Shown: in pieces, positions 45,081-55,499 of the stretch
Layout: every line of letters starts with the position of its first letter
How positions within the stretch are numbered: position 1 is the stretch's first letter
Source: Ectopseudomonas khazarica
GTDB lineage: Bacteria > Pseudomonadota > Gammaproteobacteria > Pseudomonadales > Pseudomonadaceae
DNA length: 64,000 bases
Assembly: GCF_004521985.1 (NCBI RefSeq)
Contig: NZ_SBHZ01000010.1
Location: forward strand, 142,948-206,947
Direction of reading: 5' to 3'
The notes under the pieces: generated by a model
What the model saw: only the letters and a program-made list of their open reading frames with translations
What the model was told of the DNA's origin: nothing
Databases searched by the model: none
Program-made: the position numbers and the translations under genes

Positions 45081-46176
45081 ATGGAAATCAATCCGATCCT
45101 CAACGCCATCAAGGACCTGTCCGAGCGAACCCAGTCGATTCGGGGGTATCTTTGACTACGATCACAAGCATGATCGCCTGGTCGAAGTAAACCGCGAGCT
45201 GGAAGACGCCAGCGTCTGGAACAAGCCCGAGTACGCGCAGAGCCTGGGCCGTGAGCGCGCCATGCTGGCGCAGATCGTCGAAACCATCGATGACCTCACC
45301 GGCAGCCTGGCCGATTCCAGGGACCTGCTGGAAATGGCCGCCGAAGAGAACGACGAAGGCGCGGTGAGCGATATCGCCGCCGAAGTCGAGCGCCTGCGCG
45401 AGATTCTCGAGAAGCTGGAATTCCGCCGCATGTTCAGCGGCGAGATGGACCCGAACAACTGCTACCTGGACATCCAGGCCGGCTCCGGCGGCACCGAGGC
45501 CCAGGACTGGGCCAACATCCTCCTGCGCATGTACCTGCGCTGGGCCGACAAGCGCGGCTTCAGTGCCGAGATCGTCGAGCTGTCCGAAGGTGAAGTCGCC
45601 GGTATCAAGGGTGCCACCGTGCACATCAAGGGCGAGTACGCCTTCGGCTGGCTGCGCACCGAGATCGGCGTGCACCGTCTGGTGCGCAAGAGCCCGTTCG
45701 ACTCCGGCGCGCGCCGCCACACCTCGTTCTCGGCGGTGTTCGTCTCGCCGGAGATCGACGACAAGGTGGACATCGAGATCAACCCGTCCGACCTGCGCAT
45801 CGACACCTACCGCTCCTCCGGGGCCGGTGGTCAGCACGTCAACACCACCGACTCGGCGGTGCGGATCACTCACGTGCCGACCAACACCGTGGTGGCCTGC
45901 CAGAACGAACGTTCGCAGCACGCCAACAAGGACACCGCCATGAAAATGCTGCGGGCCAAGTTGTACGAGCTGGAGATGCAGAAGCGCAACGCCGCTTCGC
46001 AGGCACTGGAAGACAGCAAGTCGGACATCGGCTGGGGTCACCAGATCCGCTCCTACGTGCTCGACGATTCGCGGATCAAGGACCTGCGTACCGGTGTCGA
46101 GCGTAGCGACTGCCAGAAGGTGCTCGATGGCGATCTCGACGGTTACCTCGAGGCCAGCCTCAAGCAGGGCCTGTAA
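45081..46176 (+). CDS. prfB: peptide chain release factor 2, with programmed +1 frameshift
   Basis: Terminates at UGA and UAA. Frame 0 runs from ATG 45081 for 24 codons to CTT TGA (45150-45155). Ribosomes slip +1 at CTT-T to continue with GAC at 45154, giving 364 residues. The stimulatory SD-like CGGGGG is just upstream. The main part has the tripeptide anticodon motif SPF in [15 protein letters not shown] and the catalytic GGQ in [14 protein letters not shown]. The frame change is functional autoregulation, not an error. lysS follows. Confidence 0.98.
45141..45156 (+). other. programmed +1 frameshift site of prfB
   Basis: CGGGGGTATCTTTGAC: SD-like GGGGG, then the slippery CTT followed by in-frame TGA and C, the poorest stop context. 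Low RF2 favours frameshifting and restores RF2. Confidence 0.96.
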
Positions 46177-46186
46177 GCCTTACCCT

Positions 46187-46248
46187 GTAGGAGCCAGCTT
46201 GCTGGCGATGCTCTTCGGGAGCGTGATCGCCAGCAAGCGGGCTCCTAC
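46187..46248. repeat. Pseudomonas REP palindrome between prfB and lysS
   Basis: Arms GTAGGAGCCAGCTTGCTGGC (from 46187) and the complementary GCCAGCAAGCGGGCTCCTAC (to 46248) with one mismatch and an inner GCTC/GAGC stem. It sits inside the prfB-lysS transcript. Confidence 0.85.
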
Positions 46249-46289
46249 CAAACCCCATTTGATCTAGACGCCAGGCAGATAAAGCGACC

Positions 46290-47792
<1,503 letters not shown>

Positions 47793-47801
47793 TGTTCCAG
47801 C

Positions 47802-47827
47802 AAGAAGCCGCCCAAGGGCGGCTTCTT
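47802..47827 (+). terminator. intrinsic terminator of prfB-lysS
   Basis: AAGAAGCCGCCC and GGGCGGCTTCTT form a perfect 12-bp stem, 2-base loop as drawn, 10 bases after the lysS stop; the T-rich side is part of the stem. Confidence 0.8.
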
Positions 47828-47948
47828 GCTATCTGTTTTCTGCCCGCGGTTCGTTGACGGTGCGACAGGCAGGCGCATCCGGCCTTTTGGTTGATCGGCG
47901 AACCCAGTACTCTGCCCCTCATAATCAGAACGTAGAGGTCTTCCCGCC

Positions 47949-48662
47949 GTGAGTCCTGTGCCTGCGTCCCCGAATGCCAGTCAGGCGGCCAGTGCCGTCG
48001 TCGAAAGTGTCCAGTATCAAGGACGCAAGGCCAGCCGCCAGGGCAGCGAGCAGCGGCGCCAGGCGATTCTCGACGCGGCCATGCGCATCATAGTGCGTGA
48101 CGGCGTGCGCTCGGTGCGTCATCGCGCGGTGGCGGCCGAGGCTCAGGTGCCGCTGTCCGCGACGACCTACTACTTCAAGGACATCGATGACCTGATCACC
48201 GATACCTTCGCCCAGTTCGTCGAGCGCAGCGCTGCGCAGATGGCAGCATTCTGGGCCGGCACCCAGGGCGTGCTGCAGGAGCTGGTCGGGCGTCTCGACG
48301 GCAGCGAGCGGGCGCGCCGGCAACTGGCCGACGAGATCGCCGAGCTGGCGGTGCAGTACGTCCAGCGCCAGCTGCGTGATCGACGTGACCACCTGATCGC
48401 CGAGCAGGCGTTCCAGCAGGAAGCCTTGCTCAACCCGCGCCTGAGCGACCTGGTGCGGGCGCATCGGCAGATTCTCCAGCAGGGCGTCACCCACTTCTTC
48501 GAGGTGCTCGGTTCGCGCCAGCCGGAGCAGGATGCCGTGCTGTTGACGGCCACCATCATGCGGATGGAGTATCAGGGCTTGCTGGACGGTGTCGAGCATC
48601 TGGACAGCCAAGGAATGCTGGCCATCCTTAAGCGCTACATGAACCTGGTTCTGGGGTTGTAA
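47949..48662 (+). CDS. TetR-family transcriptional regulator
   Basis: 237 residues with an N-terminal HTH (RQAILDAAMRIIVRDGVRSV, then AEAQVPLSATTYYFKDIDDL) and a large helical effector domain. The start is GTG 47949; a later start is possible because the first 30 residues are low in conserved features. It carries its own terminator. Targets unknown; it may control the lipoprotein-QEGLA genes downstream. Confidence 0.88.
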   Translation: MSPVPASPNASQAASAVVESVQYQGRKASRQGSEQRRQAILDAAMRIIVRDGVRSVRHRAVAAEAQVPLSATTYYFKDIDDLITDTFAQFVERSAAQMAAFWAGTQGVLQELVGRLDGSERARRQLADEIAELAVQYVQRQLRDRRDHLIAEQAFQQEALLNPRLSDLVRAHRQILQQGVTHFFEVLGSRQPEQDAVLLTATIMRMEYQGLLDGVEHLDSQGMLAILKRYMNLVLGL

Positions 48663-48664
48663 GT

Positions 48665-48690
48665 CCTCGATCTCGCGGTCGAGGGTTTTT
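48665..48690 (+). terminator. terminator of the TetR gene
   Basis: CCTCGA (48665-48670) pairs with TCGAGG (48679-48684), followed by GTTTTT, directly after the stop and before the lipoprotein Shine-Dalgarno. Confidence 0.6.
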
Positions 48691-48705
48691 CACAAGGAGA
48701 GCGAA

Positions 48706-49257
48706 ATGAAAGCCTGGCGCGCACTGGTCGCCCTGTCCTTCCTGCTGTTGAGTGGCTGCCTGGTCACCTTCAAGGACCCAATTCCGGCCAACGAGGCGGC
48801 GCCCATGCCGCTGCTGGGCGAATGGAGCCGCGAGGACGAGTGGGGCGATCAGCTGTTCCTGGAGATCACCCGGGCCGGCTCCAACCTGTACGAGGCGCGC
48901 ATCTACGAAGGCAGCCCGGACAACCTCGACAGCCTCGAGGAGTTCGGCTTCACCGTCGCCCACCACGGCCGCCGCTGGTACCTTTCGGCCGGTTTGCCGA
49001 AGAGCCTGGGCGCCAATTTCGCCATCGCCGGCTTCGAGCTGACCAGGGACAACGAGCTGGTGGTGTATAACCTCGACACCGACCGTATTCTTCAGGACAT
49101 GGACAAGGGCCTGCTGGAAGGCCAGATGGTCTCCATGCCCGAAGCCGACGGTGCCTTGATCACCAGCCCGCTGGACCGGGTGTTCGCTTACCTCGACGAT
49201 CCGGCCAATGCCGATCTGTTCGTCGAGATCGCGCGCTATCAGCGGGTTGCCGAGTAG
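48706..49257 (+). CDS. predicted outer- or inner-membrane lipoprotein
   Basis: 183 residues with a signal peptide ending in the lipobox LLLSGC (acylated Cys about 18), so exported and lipid-modified. The rest is mixed alpha/beta (LLGEWSREDEWGDQLFLEI, AHHGRRWYLSAGLP) with no named family. An AAGGAGA site precedes the start. It ends 8 bases before the QEGLA-motif gene. Confidence 0.8.
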   Translation: MKAWRALVALSFLLLSGCLVTFKDPIPANEAAPMPLLGEWSREDEWGDQLFLEITRAGSNLYEARIYEGSPDNLDSLEEFGFTVAHHGRRWYLSAGLPKSLGANFAIAGFELTRDNELVVYNLDTDRILQDMDKGLLEGQMVSMPEADGALITSPLDRVFAYLDDPANADLFVEIARYQRVAE

Positions 49258-49265
49258 GGAGTGCA

Positions 49266-50555
49266 ATGAACAGCCAGCAGAAACTGGACGACTATCAACT
49301 CGGTATCCGCGCCCTGAGCGACCGCATCGTCGAGGCGCAGACACCGATCCGCGTGCTCGACGCGGTGAAGTGGGACGACGGCATCCGCGACGGTTTCCTC
49401 AAGGCCAAGGGCAAGCAGCCGCCGGCCATCGATCGCGCCTATTACCTGGGCCGTCCGCTGGGCTTCGATGCCGCCGCCAAGCGCCTGGAGTTCCAGAACA
49501 TCGAGCGTGACATCACCCGCCAGCTGGGTCAGTTCAGCCCGGTGGGGCAGATCATGCGGCGCATGTGCCGCGAGTACCGCATGGTCATCCGCATGCTCGA
49601 GGCGCGTGGCACCGAGGACTTCGGCCTGATCAGCCAGGAGCTCTACGGTTCGGCCTCCGATGCCTTCCACGCCGGCGATCCGACGCTGGCCGACCTCGGC
49701 CTGATGCTCTCCGACTACCTCAACAACATCGACGCCCGTGGCGACCTGGAAGACGAAGCCAAGACGCTGGGCGCCGGGGATGCGGTGAACATGCTGCAGC
49801 AGCGCCTGGCCGAGGTGTTCGGTGACGACACCGTGCGGGTGCTGGAGTCCGACGGGATTCTCGCCGACGCCGCCGCCGGCGCCGACTACATCAAGATCCG
49901 CAGCGATGCGCGCTTCAACGAGCGTGACGTCAAGGCGCTGGAGGTGCACGAAGGGCTGGTGCACGTAGGCACCACCCTCAACGGCCTGAACCAGCCGATC
50001 TGCACCTTCCTGGCCAAGGGGCCGCCCTCGTCGACGGTGACGCAGGAAGGCCTGGCGATTCTCATGGAGGTGATCGCCTTCGCCTCCTACCCGACCCGCC
50101 TGCGCAAGCTGACCAACCGCACCCGCGCCATCCACATGGCCGAGGAGGGCGCGGATTTCCTCCAGGTCTTCGAATTCTTCCGCGAGCAGGGCTACGGCCT
50201 GGAAGGCAGCTACAGCAACGCCAGCCGGGTGTTTCGTGGCTCCCTGCCGAGCGGCCTGCCGTTCACCAAGGACCTGTCCTACCTGAAGGGCTTCATCCTC
50301 ATCTACAACTACATCCAGTTGGCGGTGCGCAAGGGCAAGCTGGAGCAGATCCCGCTGTTGTTCTGCGGCAAGACCACCCTGGAAGACATGCGCACCCTGC
50401 GCAAGCTGGTCGACGAGGGACTGGTGCTGCCGCCCAAGTACCTGCCGCAGCAGTTCCAGGACATGAATGCACTGTCGGCCTGGATGTGCTTCTCCAACTT
50501 CCTCAACCACTTGAGCATGGACCGCATCGAAGCGGACTACGCCAACATCCTCTAG
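49266..50555 (+). CDS. QEGLA-motif protein (DUF1704, flavohemoglobin expression-modulating)
   Basis: 429 residues. The diagnostic QEGLA motif is present (TVTQEGLAILMEV, about residue 262) and the HEGLVHVGTTLNG segment precedes it. The HE and QEGLA features suggest a metallopeptidase-like site; the published name comes from an effect on flavohemoglobin expression and its reaction is unknown. Cotranscribed with the upstream lipoprotein. Confidence 0.85.
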   Translation: MNSQQKLDDYQLGIRALSDRIVEAQTPIRVLDAVKWDDGIRDGFLKAKGKQPPAIDRAYYLGRPLGFDAAAKRLEFQNIERDITRQLGQFSPVGQIMRRMCREYRMVIRMLEARGTEDFGLISQELYGSASDAFHAGDPTLADLGLMLSDYLNNIDARGDLEDEAKTLGAGDAVNMLQQRLAEVFGDDTVRVLESDGILADAAAGADYIKIRSDARFNERDVKALEVHEGLVHVGTTLNGLNQPICTFLAKGPPSSTVTQEGLAILMEVIAFASYPTRLRKLTNRTRAIHMAEEGADFLQVFEFFREQGYGLEGSYSNASRVFRGSLPSGLPFTKDLSYLKGFILIYNYIQLAVRKGKLEQIPLLFCGKTTLEDMRTLRKLVDEGLVLPPKYLPQQFQDMNALSAWMCFSNFLNHLSMDRIEADYANIL

Positions 50556-50597
50556 GCGCCGGACGGGCGCCGCATTTCTCTGTACAGGGAGTACAAC

Positions 50598-51257
50598 ATG
50601 GAACATTCGGTTTTCGAGCGGCAAGTGCAGCTCACGGATCGCACCATCAGTCCTGCGGTCTACAACCTGGTTATCGGCTTGACCCTGCTCTGGGGCTTCG
50701 CGGTCAACTGGGGGATGGTGGACGCGATCAGCGTCGAGTGGATACGCAGCATCAATATCTGGGTCTTCTTCGGCGGATACTTCGCGTCCTGCATGCTGGG
50801 CGTCTACCTGTTCTCCAGCTCCAGCAATCCCCTGGTGAGTTTCGTCGGCTACAACCTGGTCGTGGTGCCGTTCGGCCTGATCATCAACCTGGTCGTCAGC
50901 CGTTACGACGCGAACCTCGTTCAGCAGGCGATCCGCCTGACGGCCCTGGTCACCCTGGGCATGATGGCCCTGGGTACCTTGTTTCCCGCATTCTTCCAGC
51001 GCATTGCCTCAGCGCTGACGATCGCGCTGCTGCTGGTGATCGTCGTGGAACTGGTGGAGGTCCTGGTGTTCGGTATCCGTCATGGCATCCTCGACTGGAT
51101 TGTGGTGCTGATCTTCTGCGGCTACATCGGCTATGACTGGGGCCGCGCCAATCAGATTCCCAAGACGCTGGACAACGCGATAGACAGTGCAGCCGCGCTG
51201 TACATGGACATCATCAACCTGTTCCTGCGCATTCTGCGAATCCTGGGACGCAAATGA
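50598..51257 (+). CDS. Bax inhibitor-1-like (YccA/TMBIM) membrane protein
   Basis: 219 residues with seven predicted membrane helices. The C-terminus LYMDIINLFLRILRILGRK is close to the YccA/BI-1 signature ending. BI-1 proteins are pH-sensitive ion-leak or FtsH-regulator proteins. It follows the QEGLA gene by 42 bases. The N-terminal part is less typical. Confidence 0.85.
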   Translation: MEHSVFERQVQLTDRTISPAVYNLVIGLTLLWGFAVNWGMVDAISVEWIRSINIWVFFGGYFASCMLGVYLFSSSSNPLVSFVGYNLVVVPFGLIINLVVSRYDANLVQQAIRLTALVTLGMMALGTLFPAFFQRIASALTIALLLVIVVELVEVLVFGIRHGILDWIVVLIFCGYIGYDWGRANQIPKTLDNAIDSAAALYMDIINLFLRILRILGRK

Positions 51258-51327
51258 AGGGTGCCGTGCCTGGCGGTTGTCCTGCGCCCGTCACCCGCCT
51301 TGATATGAACGATCCAGAGGTCCAGTA

Positions 51328-52074
51328 ATGCCCAGCCATCAACTCGACTACGAAATCCTCGGCAGTTCCGCACAGTCGGTGGAGATCATCCTCGATCCGG
51401 GGGAAACGGTGATCGCCGAGGCCGGGGCGATGAACTACATGACCGAGGGCGTGCGCTTCGACACCCGCATGGGCGACGGCTCGTCCAGCGGCCTGCTGGG
51501 CAAGCTGTGGAGCGCCGGCAAGCGCATGCTCACCGGTGAGTCGCTGTTCATGACCCACTTCAGCAATGCCGGCAAGGGGCAGGCACGGGTCGCCTTCGCC
51601 GCCCCTTACCCCGGTACCGTGGTGCCGATCGAGCTGGCGCGGATCGGCGGCACGCTGATCTGCCAGAAGGACGCCTTTCTCTGCGCCGCCCATGGCACCC
51701 GCGTCGGCATCAGCTTTGCCAAGCGCATCGGCGCGGGCTTCTTCGGCGGCGAGGGCTTCATCCTGCAGAAACTCGAAGGCGACGGCCTGGCCTTCGTGCA
51801 TGCAGGCGGCACGGTGATCCGCAAGGAGCTGAACAACGAAACCCTGCGTCTCGACACCGGCTGCCTGGTGGCCTTCAGCGACGGTATCGACTACGACATC
51901 GGCCTGGCCGGCGGCCTCAAGAGCATGCTGTTCGGCGGCGAGGGCATCCTCCTGACCACCCTCAAGGGCACGGGCAGCGTGTGGATCCAGAGCCTGCCGT
52001 TCTCGCGTCTGGCCGAGCGCGTCTACACGGCGACCGTGCAGGCCCGTGAGGAGGTTCGCGCGGGTGGCAAGTAG
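51328..52074 (+). CDS. AIM24/TIGR00266 family protein
   Basis: 248 residues in the AIM24 beta-sandwich family: [61 protein letters not shown]. No enzymatic motif. Eukaryotic AIM24 affects mitochondrial inner-membrane organisation. It overlaps the start of the next gene. Confidence 0.9.
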   Translation: MPSHQLDYEILGSSAQSVEIILDPGETVIAEAGAMNYMTEGVRFDTRMGDGSSSGLLGKLWSAGKRMLTGESLFMTHFSNAGKGQARVAFAAPYPGTVVPIELARIGGTLICQKDAFLCAAHGTRVGISFAKRIGAGFFGGEGFILQKLEGDGLAFVHAGGTVIRKELNNETLRLDTGCLVAFSDGIDYDIGLAGGLKSMLFGGEGILLTTLKGTGSVWIQSLPFSRLAERVYTATVQAREEVRAGGK

Positions 52075-52957
52075 ACTCGGGCGCTGGGCCCTGCTGCTGG
52101 TCAGCCTGTGGCTGGCCGGTTGCAGCGGGTTGCTGTTCTATCCCGAGCCGGGATTGCCGATCACGCCCGAGCGCGCCGGCCTGGCGTATCGCGACATCGA
52201 ACTGCAGGCCGCCGATGGCACCCGCCTGCACGCCTGGTGGTTGCCGGCCAAGGCAGGTACGCCAGTCAAGGGCACGGTGCTGCATCTGCATGGCAACGGC
52301 GGCAACCTGGCCTGGCACCTGGGCGGCGTGCACTGGCTGCCGGAGCAGGGCTATCAGGTACTGATGCTGGATTACCGTGGCTACGGGCTTTCCGCAGGCA
52401 AGCCCAGCCTGCCTGCGGTGTACCAGGATATCGACGCGGCGTTCGCCTGGCTCGAGCAGGCGCCAGAAGTCCGGGGGCAGCCCCTGTTCGTGCTGGGGCA
52501 GAGCCTCGGCGGGGCGTTGGCCGTGCACTATTTGGCTGAGCACCCCGAGCGGCGGGCAGCCGTGCGGGCCATGGCCCTGGACGGCGTACCGGCGAGCTAT
52601 CGCGATGTCGCGCGCCATGCGCTGAGCACGTCCTGGCTGACCTGGCCACTGCAGGTACCGCTGTCCTGGCTGGTGCCGGATGCCGACAGCGCCATTCATG
52701 GCATCGACAAGCTCGAGGGTTTGCCGCTGCTGATCTACCACAGTGTTGACGACACGATCGTGCCGCTTTCCAATGGCCGGCGTTTGTATCAAGCTGCGCG
52801 CCCGCCACGTGCTTTCCAGGCGACCCGCGGCGCGCACGTGCAAACCTTCGCCGAACCGGCCTGGCGCGCGTCGTTGCTGGCGTTCTTCGAGACGCCGCTG
52901 GCCACGCTCGAACGCCTGGAAACGGCTACCGAATCCGCAACAGAGAGTCCGCAATGA
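52064..52957 (+). CDS. lipoprotein-type alpha/beta hydrolase
   Basis: 297 residues. The signal ends in a lipobox (LWLAGC). The hydrolase core has [15 protein letters not shown], nucleophile [12 protein letters not shown], Asp in [10 protein letters not shown] and His in GAHVQTF, like BEM46/ABHD13 proteins. GTG 52064 is chosen because GGAGG precedes it by 9 bases; an in-frame GTG at 52046 lacks this. Overlaps the AIM24 gene by 11 bases and the next gene by ATGA. Confidence 0.83.
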   Translation: MASRLGRWALLLVSLWLAGCSGLLFYPEPGLPITPERAGLAYRDIELQAADGTRLHAWWLPAKAGTPVKGTVLHLHGNGGNLAWHLGGVHWLPEQGYQVLMLDYRGYGLSAGKPSLPAVYQDIDAAFAWLEQAPEVRGQPLFVLGQSLGGALAVHYLAEHPERRAAVRAMALDGVPASYRDVARHALSTSWLTWPLQVPLSWLVPDADSAIHGIDKLEGLPLLIYHSVDDTIVPLSNGRRLYQAARPPRAFQATRGAHVQTFAEPAWRASLLAFFETPLATLERLETATESATESPQ

Positions 52958-53277
52958 CCGAACGCAACCCCATCCCGCTGATCATCACCGCCATCGGCAG
53001 CATCGTCGGCACCGTCGCCGTGCTCTGGTACTACGGCTACGTGCATTTCGCCAAACCCGAAGATGCCCTGTTGCTGTCCGACTTCACCATGCTCAAGACC
53101 ATCCCCGGCGAGGACTACAAGGTGTCGCTGAAGCCGGCCAACCAGGTCGCGCAGTGCATCGACGGGGTGCTGGTGCTGTTCGATCTGGAGCAGAAGGGCC
53201 TGACCGGCGTGCTGGTGGACAACAAGAAGCAGGCCGTACGCTGCATGGGCGAGGAAACGCCTGCGCTGCAGCAGTAA
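52954..53277 (+). CDS. small single-pass membrane protein
   Basis: 107 residues: a membrane helix at about 8-28 (PLIITAIGSIVGTVAVLWYY), then a cytoplasmic or periplasmic tail. ATG overlaps the hydrolase stop (ATGA). I do not recognise a family. Confidence 0.75.
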   Translation: MTERNPIPLIITAIGSIVGTVAVLWYYGYVHFAKPEDALLLSDFTMLKTIPGEDYKVSLKPANQVAQCIDGVLVLFDLEQKGLTGVLVDNKKQAVRCMGEETPALQQ

Positions 53278-53316
53278 GGGCTGGCAGAGCCCTGCGACAA
53301 GCGAACCCCGGAAAAC

Positions 53317-53344
53317 AAGAAACCCGCCAACAGGCGGGTTTCTT
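53317..53344. terminator. bidirectional terminator between the membrane operon and the LptF gene
   Basis: AAGAAACCCGCC and GGCGGGTTTCTT, loop AACA; T-rich on both strands, so it can serve both convergent transcripts. Confidence 0.85.
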
Positions 53345-53359
53345 CATGGCGCTCGGCGA

Positions 53360-54145
53360 TCAGGCGTCGCTGGAGGAGCGGGGCGCGACCGGCTGGTTGT
53401 CGTTGGAGATGGTCACCTCCACACGGCGGTTCTGCGCACGGCCTGAGTCGCTGCCGTTGTCCGCGACGGGATATTCCTTGCCGTAGCCCTGGGCGACGAT
53501 GCGCGACGGTGCGACACCGGCGCGGATCAGCGCGCGACGGACCGACTCGGCGCGTCGTTCCGACAGGCCCTGGTTGTAGCTGGCGGAGCCGACGCTGTCG
53601 GTGTAGCCCTCGACGATCACCTGGCGTTCCGGGTTCTTCTGAAGGAAGCGTGCCAGCTCGGTGACGTTGGGCAGGGCGCTGCTCTTCAGCTCGGCCTTGT
53701 TGAAGTCGAACAGGACGTCACCGAAGGTCACCAGGGTGCCGCGTTCGGTCTGCTTGGCATCGAGGCTGTCCTGCAGCTTGCGAATCTGCGCGTCGCGAGC
53801 GTCCAGCAACGCCTGGGCGCGGCGTGCCGATGCGTTCTTCAGTTCGGCTTCGGCGCTGCGCAGGACGATGGTCTGCTTGGCCACCTCGACGCGCTGATTG
53901 GTCAGGTAGGCCAGCTGGTCGACCTTCTTCTCGTCTTCCTTCTCCATGTAGGCCTTGTCGGCCTTGTTCAGCCATTCCTGGGCTTCCTTGGTTTCCAGCG
54001 CCGCGACCTTGTTGGCCTGCGGGTCGCTCTGCAGCGAGGAGAAATTGCTGCGGGCCGACTCGAGGTTGGCGTTGGGCTGGTGCGAGCAGGCGGCGAGGCC
54101 GACGCTCATGGCCAGGAGGGCGGGGATCATCACGTGTTTACGCAT
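53360..54145 (-). CDS. lptF: OmpA-family lipoprotein, LptF-like
   Basis: 261 residues. Signal and lipobox (LAMSVGLAAC), a coiled-coil region about 30-130, then an OmpA-like peptidoglycan-binding domain (about 140-250) with VIVEGYTDSVGSASYNQGLSERRA. Known in P. aeruginosa as lipotoxin F, with a DUF4398 partner gene as here. Its start is 47 bases downstream of the DUF4398 stop. Confidence 0.88.
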   Translation of the reverse strand: MRKHVMIPALLAMSVGLAACSHQPNANLESARSNFSSLQSDPQANKVAALETKEAQEWLNKADKAYMEKEDEKKVDQLAYLTNQRVEVAKQTIVLRSAEAELKNASARRAQALLDARDAQIRKLQDSLDAKQTERGTLVTFGDVLFDFNKAELKSSALPNVTELARFLQKNPERQVIVEGYTDSVGSASYNQGLSERRAESVRRALIRAGVAPSRIVAQGYGKEYPVADNGSDSGRAQNRRVEVTISNDNQPVAPRSSSDA

Positions 54146-54192
54146 GGCGATTCATCCTTATATCTGTCAGCGAATGGGCGAGGTGCGGGCGC

Positions 54193-54606
54193 TCACTGAG
54201 CGTTGCGCATGCCTTCCTCGCGTAGTTCCTGAACACCCTGGCGGGCATCCTGCACAGCACGTTCGGCCTTGGCGGCCTGGGCCTTGCGCTCGGCGAGGCG
54301 AGCGTCCCATTCGGCCTGCTCGGCCAGGCGACGGGCTTTCTCGTACTCTTCCTCGTGCATGGCGAACTCGGCTTGCTTGAGCTTGTCCTGCGCGGCTTTC
54401 ATTTCCACCGGGGCGAACTCGGTACCGCCGGCGCTGATCGCCGAGTTCACGGCGGACTCCGTGACGGCGTACTGCTCACTGGGCGGGTTGCCGGCGCAAC
54501 CAGCGAGCACGAGGCTGCTGCCCAGGACCAGGGCAGCCAGTTTGATTCCGCGCAGGCTGGTGTTTGGACGCTTCTCGGTATGGGTCTTCATGGCGGCTAA
54601 CTCCAT
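54193..54606 (-). CDS. DUF4398 lipoprotein
   Basis: 137 residues: signal peptide with lipobox (LVLAGC), then the DUF4398 helix-rich domain (AQDKLKQAEFAMHEEEYEKA, coiled coil). Met54606 (MELAAMKTHTEK) has AGGAG 8 bases upstream and is preferred over 54591. Likely an envelope partner of LptF. Confidence 0.88.
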   Translation of the reverse strand: MELAAMKTHTEKRPNTSLRGIKLAALVLGSSLVLAGCAGNPPSEQYAVTESAVNSAISAGGTEFAPVEMKAAQDKLKQAEFAMHEEEYEKARRLAEQAEWDARLAERKAQAAKAERAVQDARQGVQELREEGMRNAQ

Positions 54607-54993
54607 TTGAAACACTCCTATGAATGACGATATCCGTGACAAGTGGCGCATCGAGGAGCCGTCCCGCGGGAGGCTGGCGTGCCTCGATGACCTGAAATTG
54701 GGACCCGCGTGTTTTTTGAATGGTTCAGAAAAAATGACAGTTTGCTCACGATTCGCCTGATGCGGGGGCGTCATTTGGCCAGCTTTCAGCAGCGGTTTCG
54801 GGCGCCGGGGCGGTGCGCTGCAATCCCCGTCAGTACTGCGCGGAGGCCGTTTCTACTGGGTTTCTGAGGAAGGCTGTGCTGGCTTGACGTGGAACCGTGG
54901 ATTTTTTTTGCGCGGTGTCAGTTGAGGCGGCGTAATAGAAAAACGCCTCGAGGGATGCGAGATGACCGGCGAAGTGAGCGATATATCGAACGC
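54607..54993. other. intergenic region upstream of the DUF4398-lptF genes
   Basis: Nearly 390 bases with no convincing gene; it should contain the promoter for DUF4398-lptF. I found no clear sigma-70 or AlgU consensus by eye. A long A/T-rich run (54725-54735) and a GCGC-rich 54830-54960 stretch are the only notable features. Confidence 0.55.
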
Positions 54994-55353
54994 TCAGGTG
55001 CCGTGGCGGGCCTGCGGGTTCTGCTCGTCCATCTCCGTGATCTCGCGCAGGTACTTGCGCGACAGCGCCAGGAAGCGCGGTGTCGGGCCGACGTCCTCGT
55101 AGAGCGGATCGCCCTGTTCGTCCAGGGCCACGACCTTGCTGCCGCGCACGTAGGGCAGGCTGGCTTCCAGTTCCTCCAGGGCCGCGCCGATCAGCTCGCC
55201 AAGCAGTTCTTCGCTGTGGTGTTTGGGGTACATCTCGGTGAGCGCGGCCAGGCGGGCGGCCGCTTCGACATCCAGGTGAATCTGGTAGCGGGTCGTCGTC
55301 AGGCGGCCCTGGGCATTCTGTTCCCAATGTTCTGCCAGCTCTCGGATTCTCAT
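54994..55353 (-). CDS. hypothetical 119-residue protein
   Basis: A soluble helical protein: [36 protein letters not shown] and [20 protein letters not shown]. The [14 protein letters not shown] segment and following helices recall ribbon-helix-helix-like proteins, but I do not recognise a family. Divergent from ppc, separated by 146 bases. Confidence 0.7.
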   Translation of the reverse strand: MRIRELAEHWEQNAQGRLTTTRYQIHLDVEAAARLAALTEMYPKHHSEELLGELIGAALEELEASLPYVRGSKVVALDEQGDPLYEDVGPTPRFLALSRKYLREITEMDEQNPQARHGT

Positions 55354-55499
55354 GCTGTCACTCCTCGCGAACGGGGCAGGCGACCCCTGTGTACAAGCCT
55401 AGACCCAGCGCTGTCGCGCGCCCTGCTGCGCGTCGCACCCTTGTAAGAAGTTGGCGCGCTGGGCACTCTGTTGACATCGGTCAGGAGAAGGAGTGCGAC

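Noticed and set aside
45081..45155. Apparent premature stop in prfB
   Set aside because: It is the classical RF2 autoregulatory frameshift, not a pseudogene.
54889..55446. Plus-strand 185-codon frame opposite the 119-residue gene
   Set aside because: Shadow frame; no start signal and it crosses into the ppc promoter.
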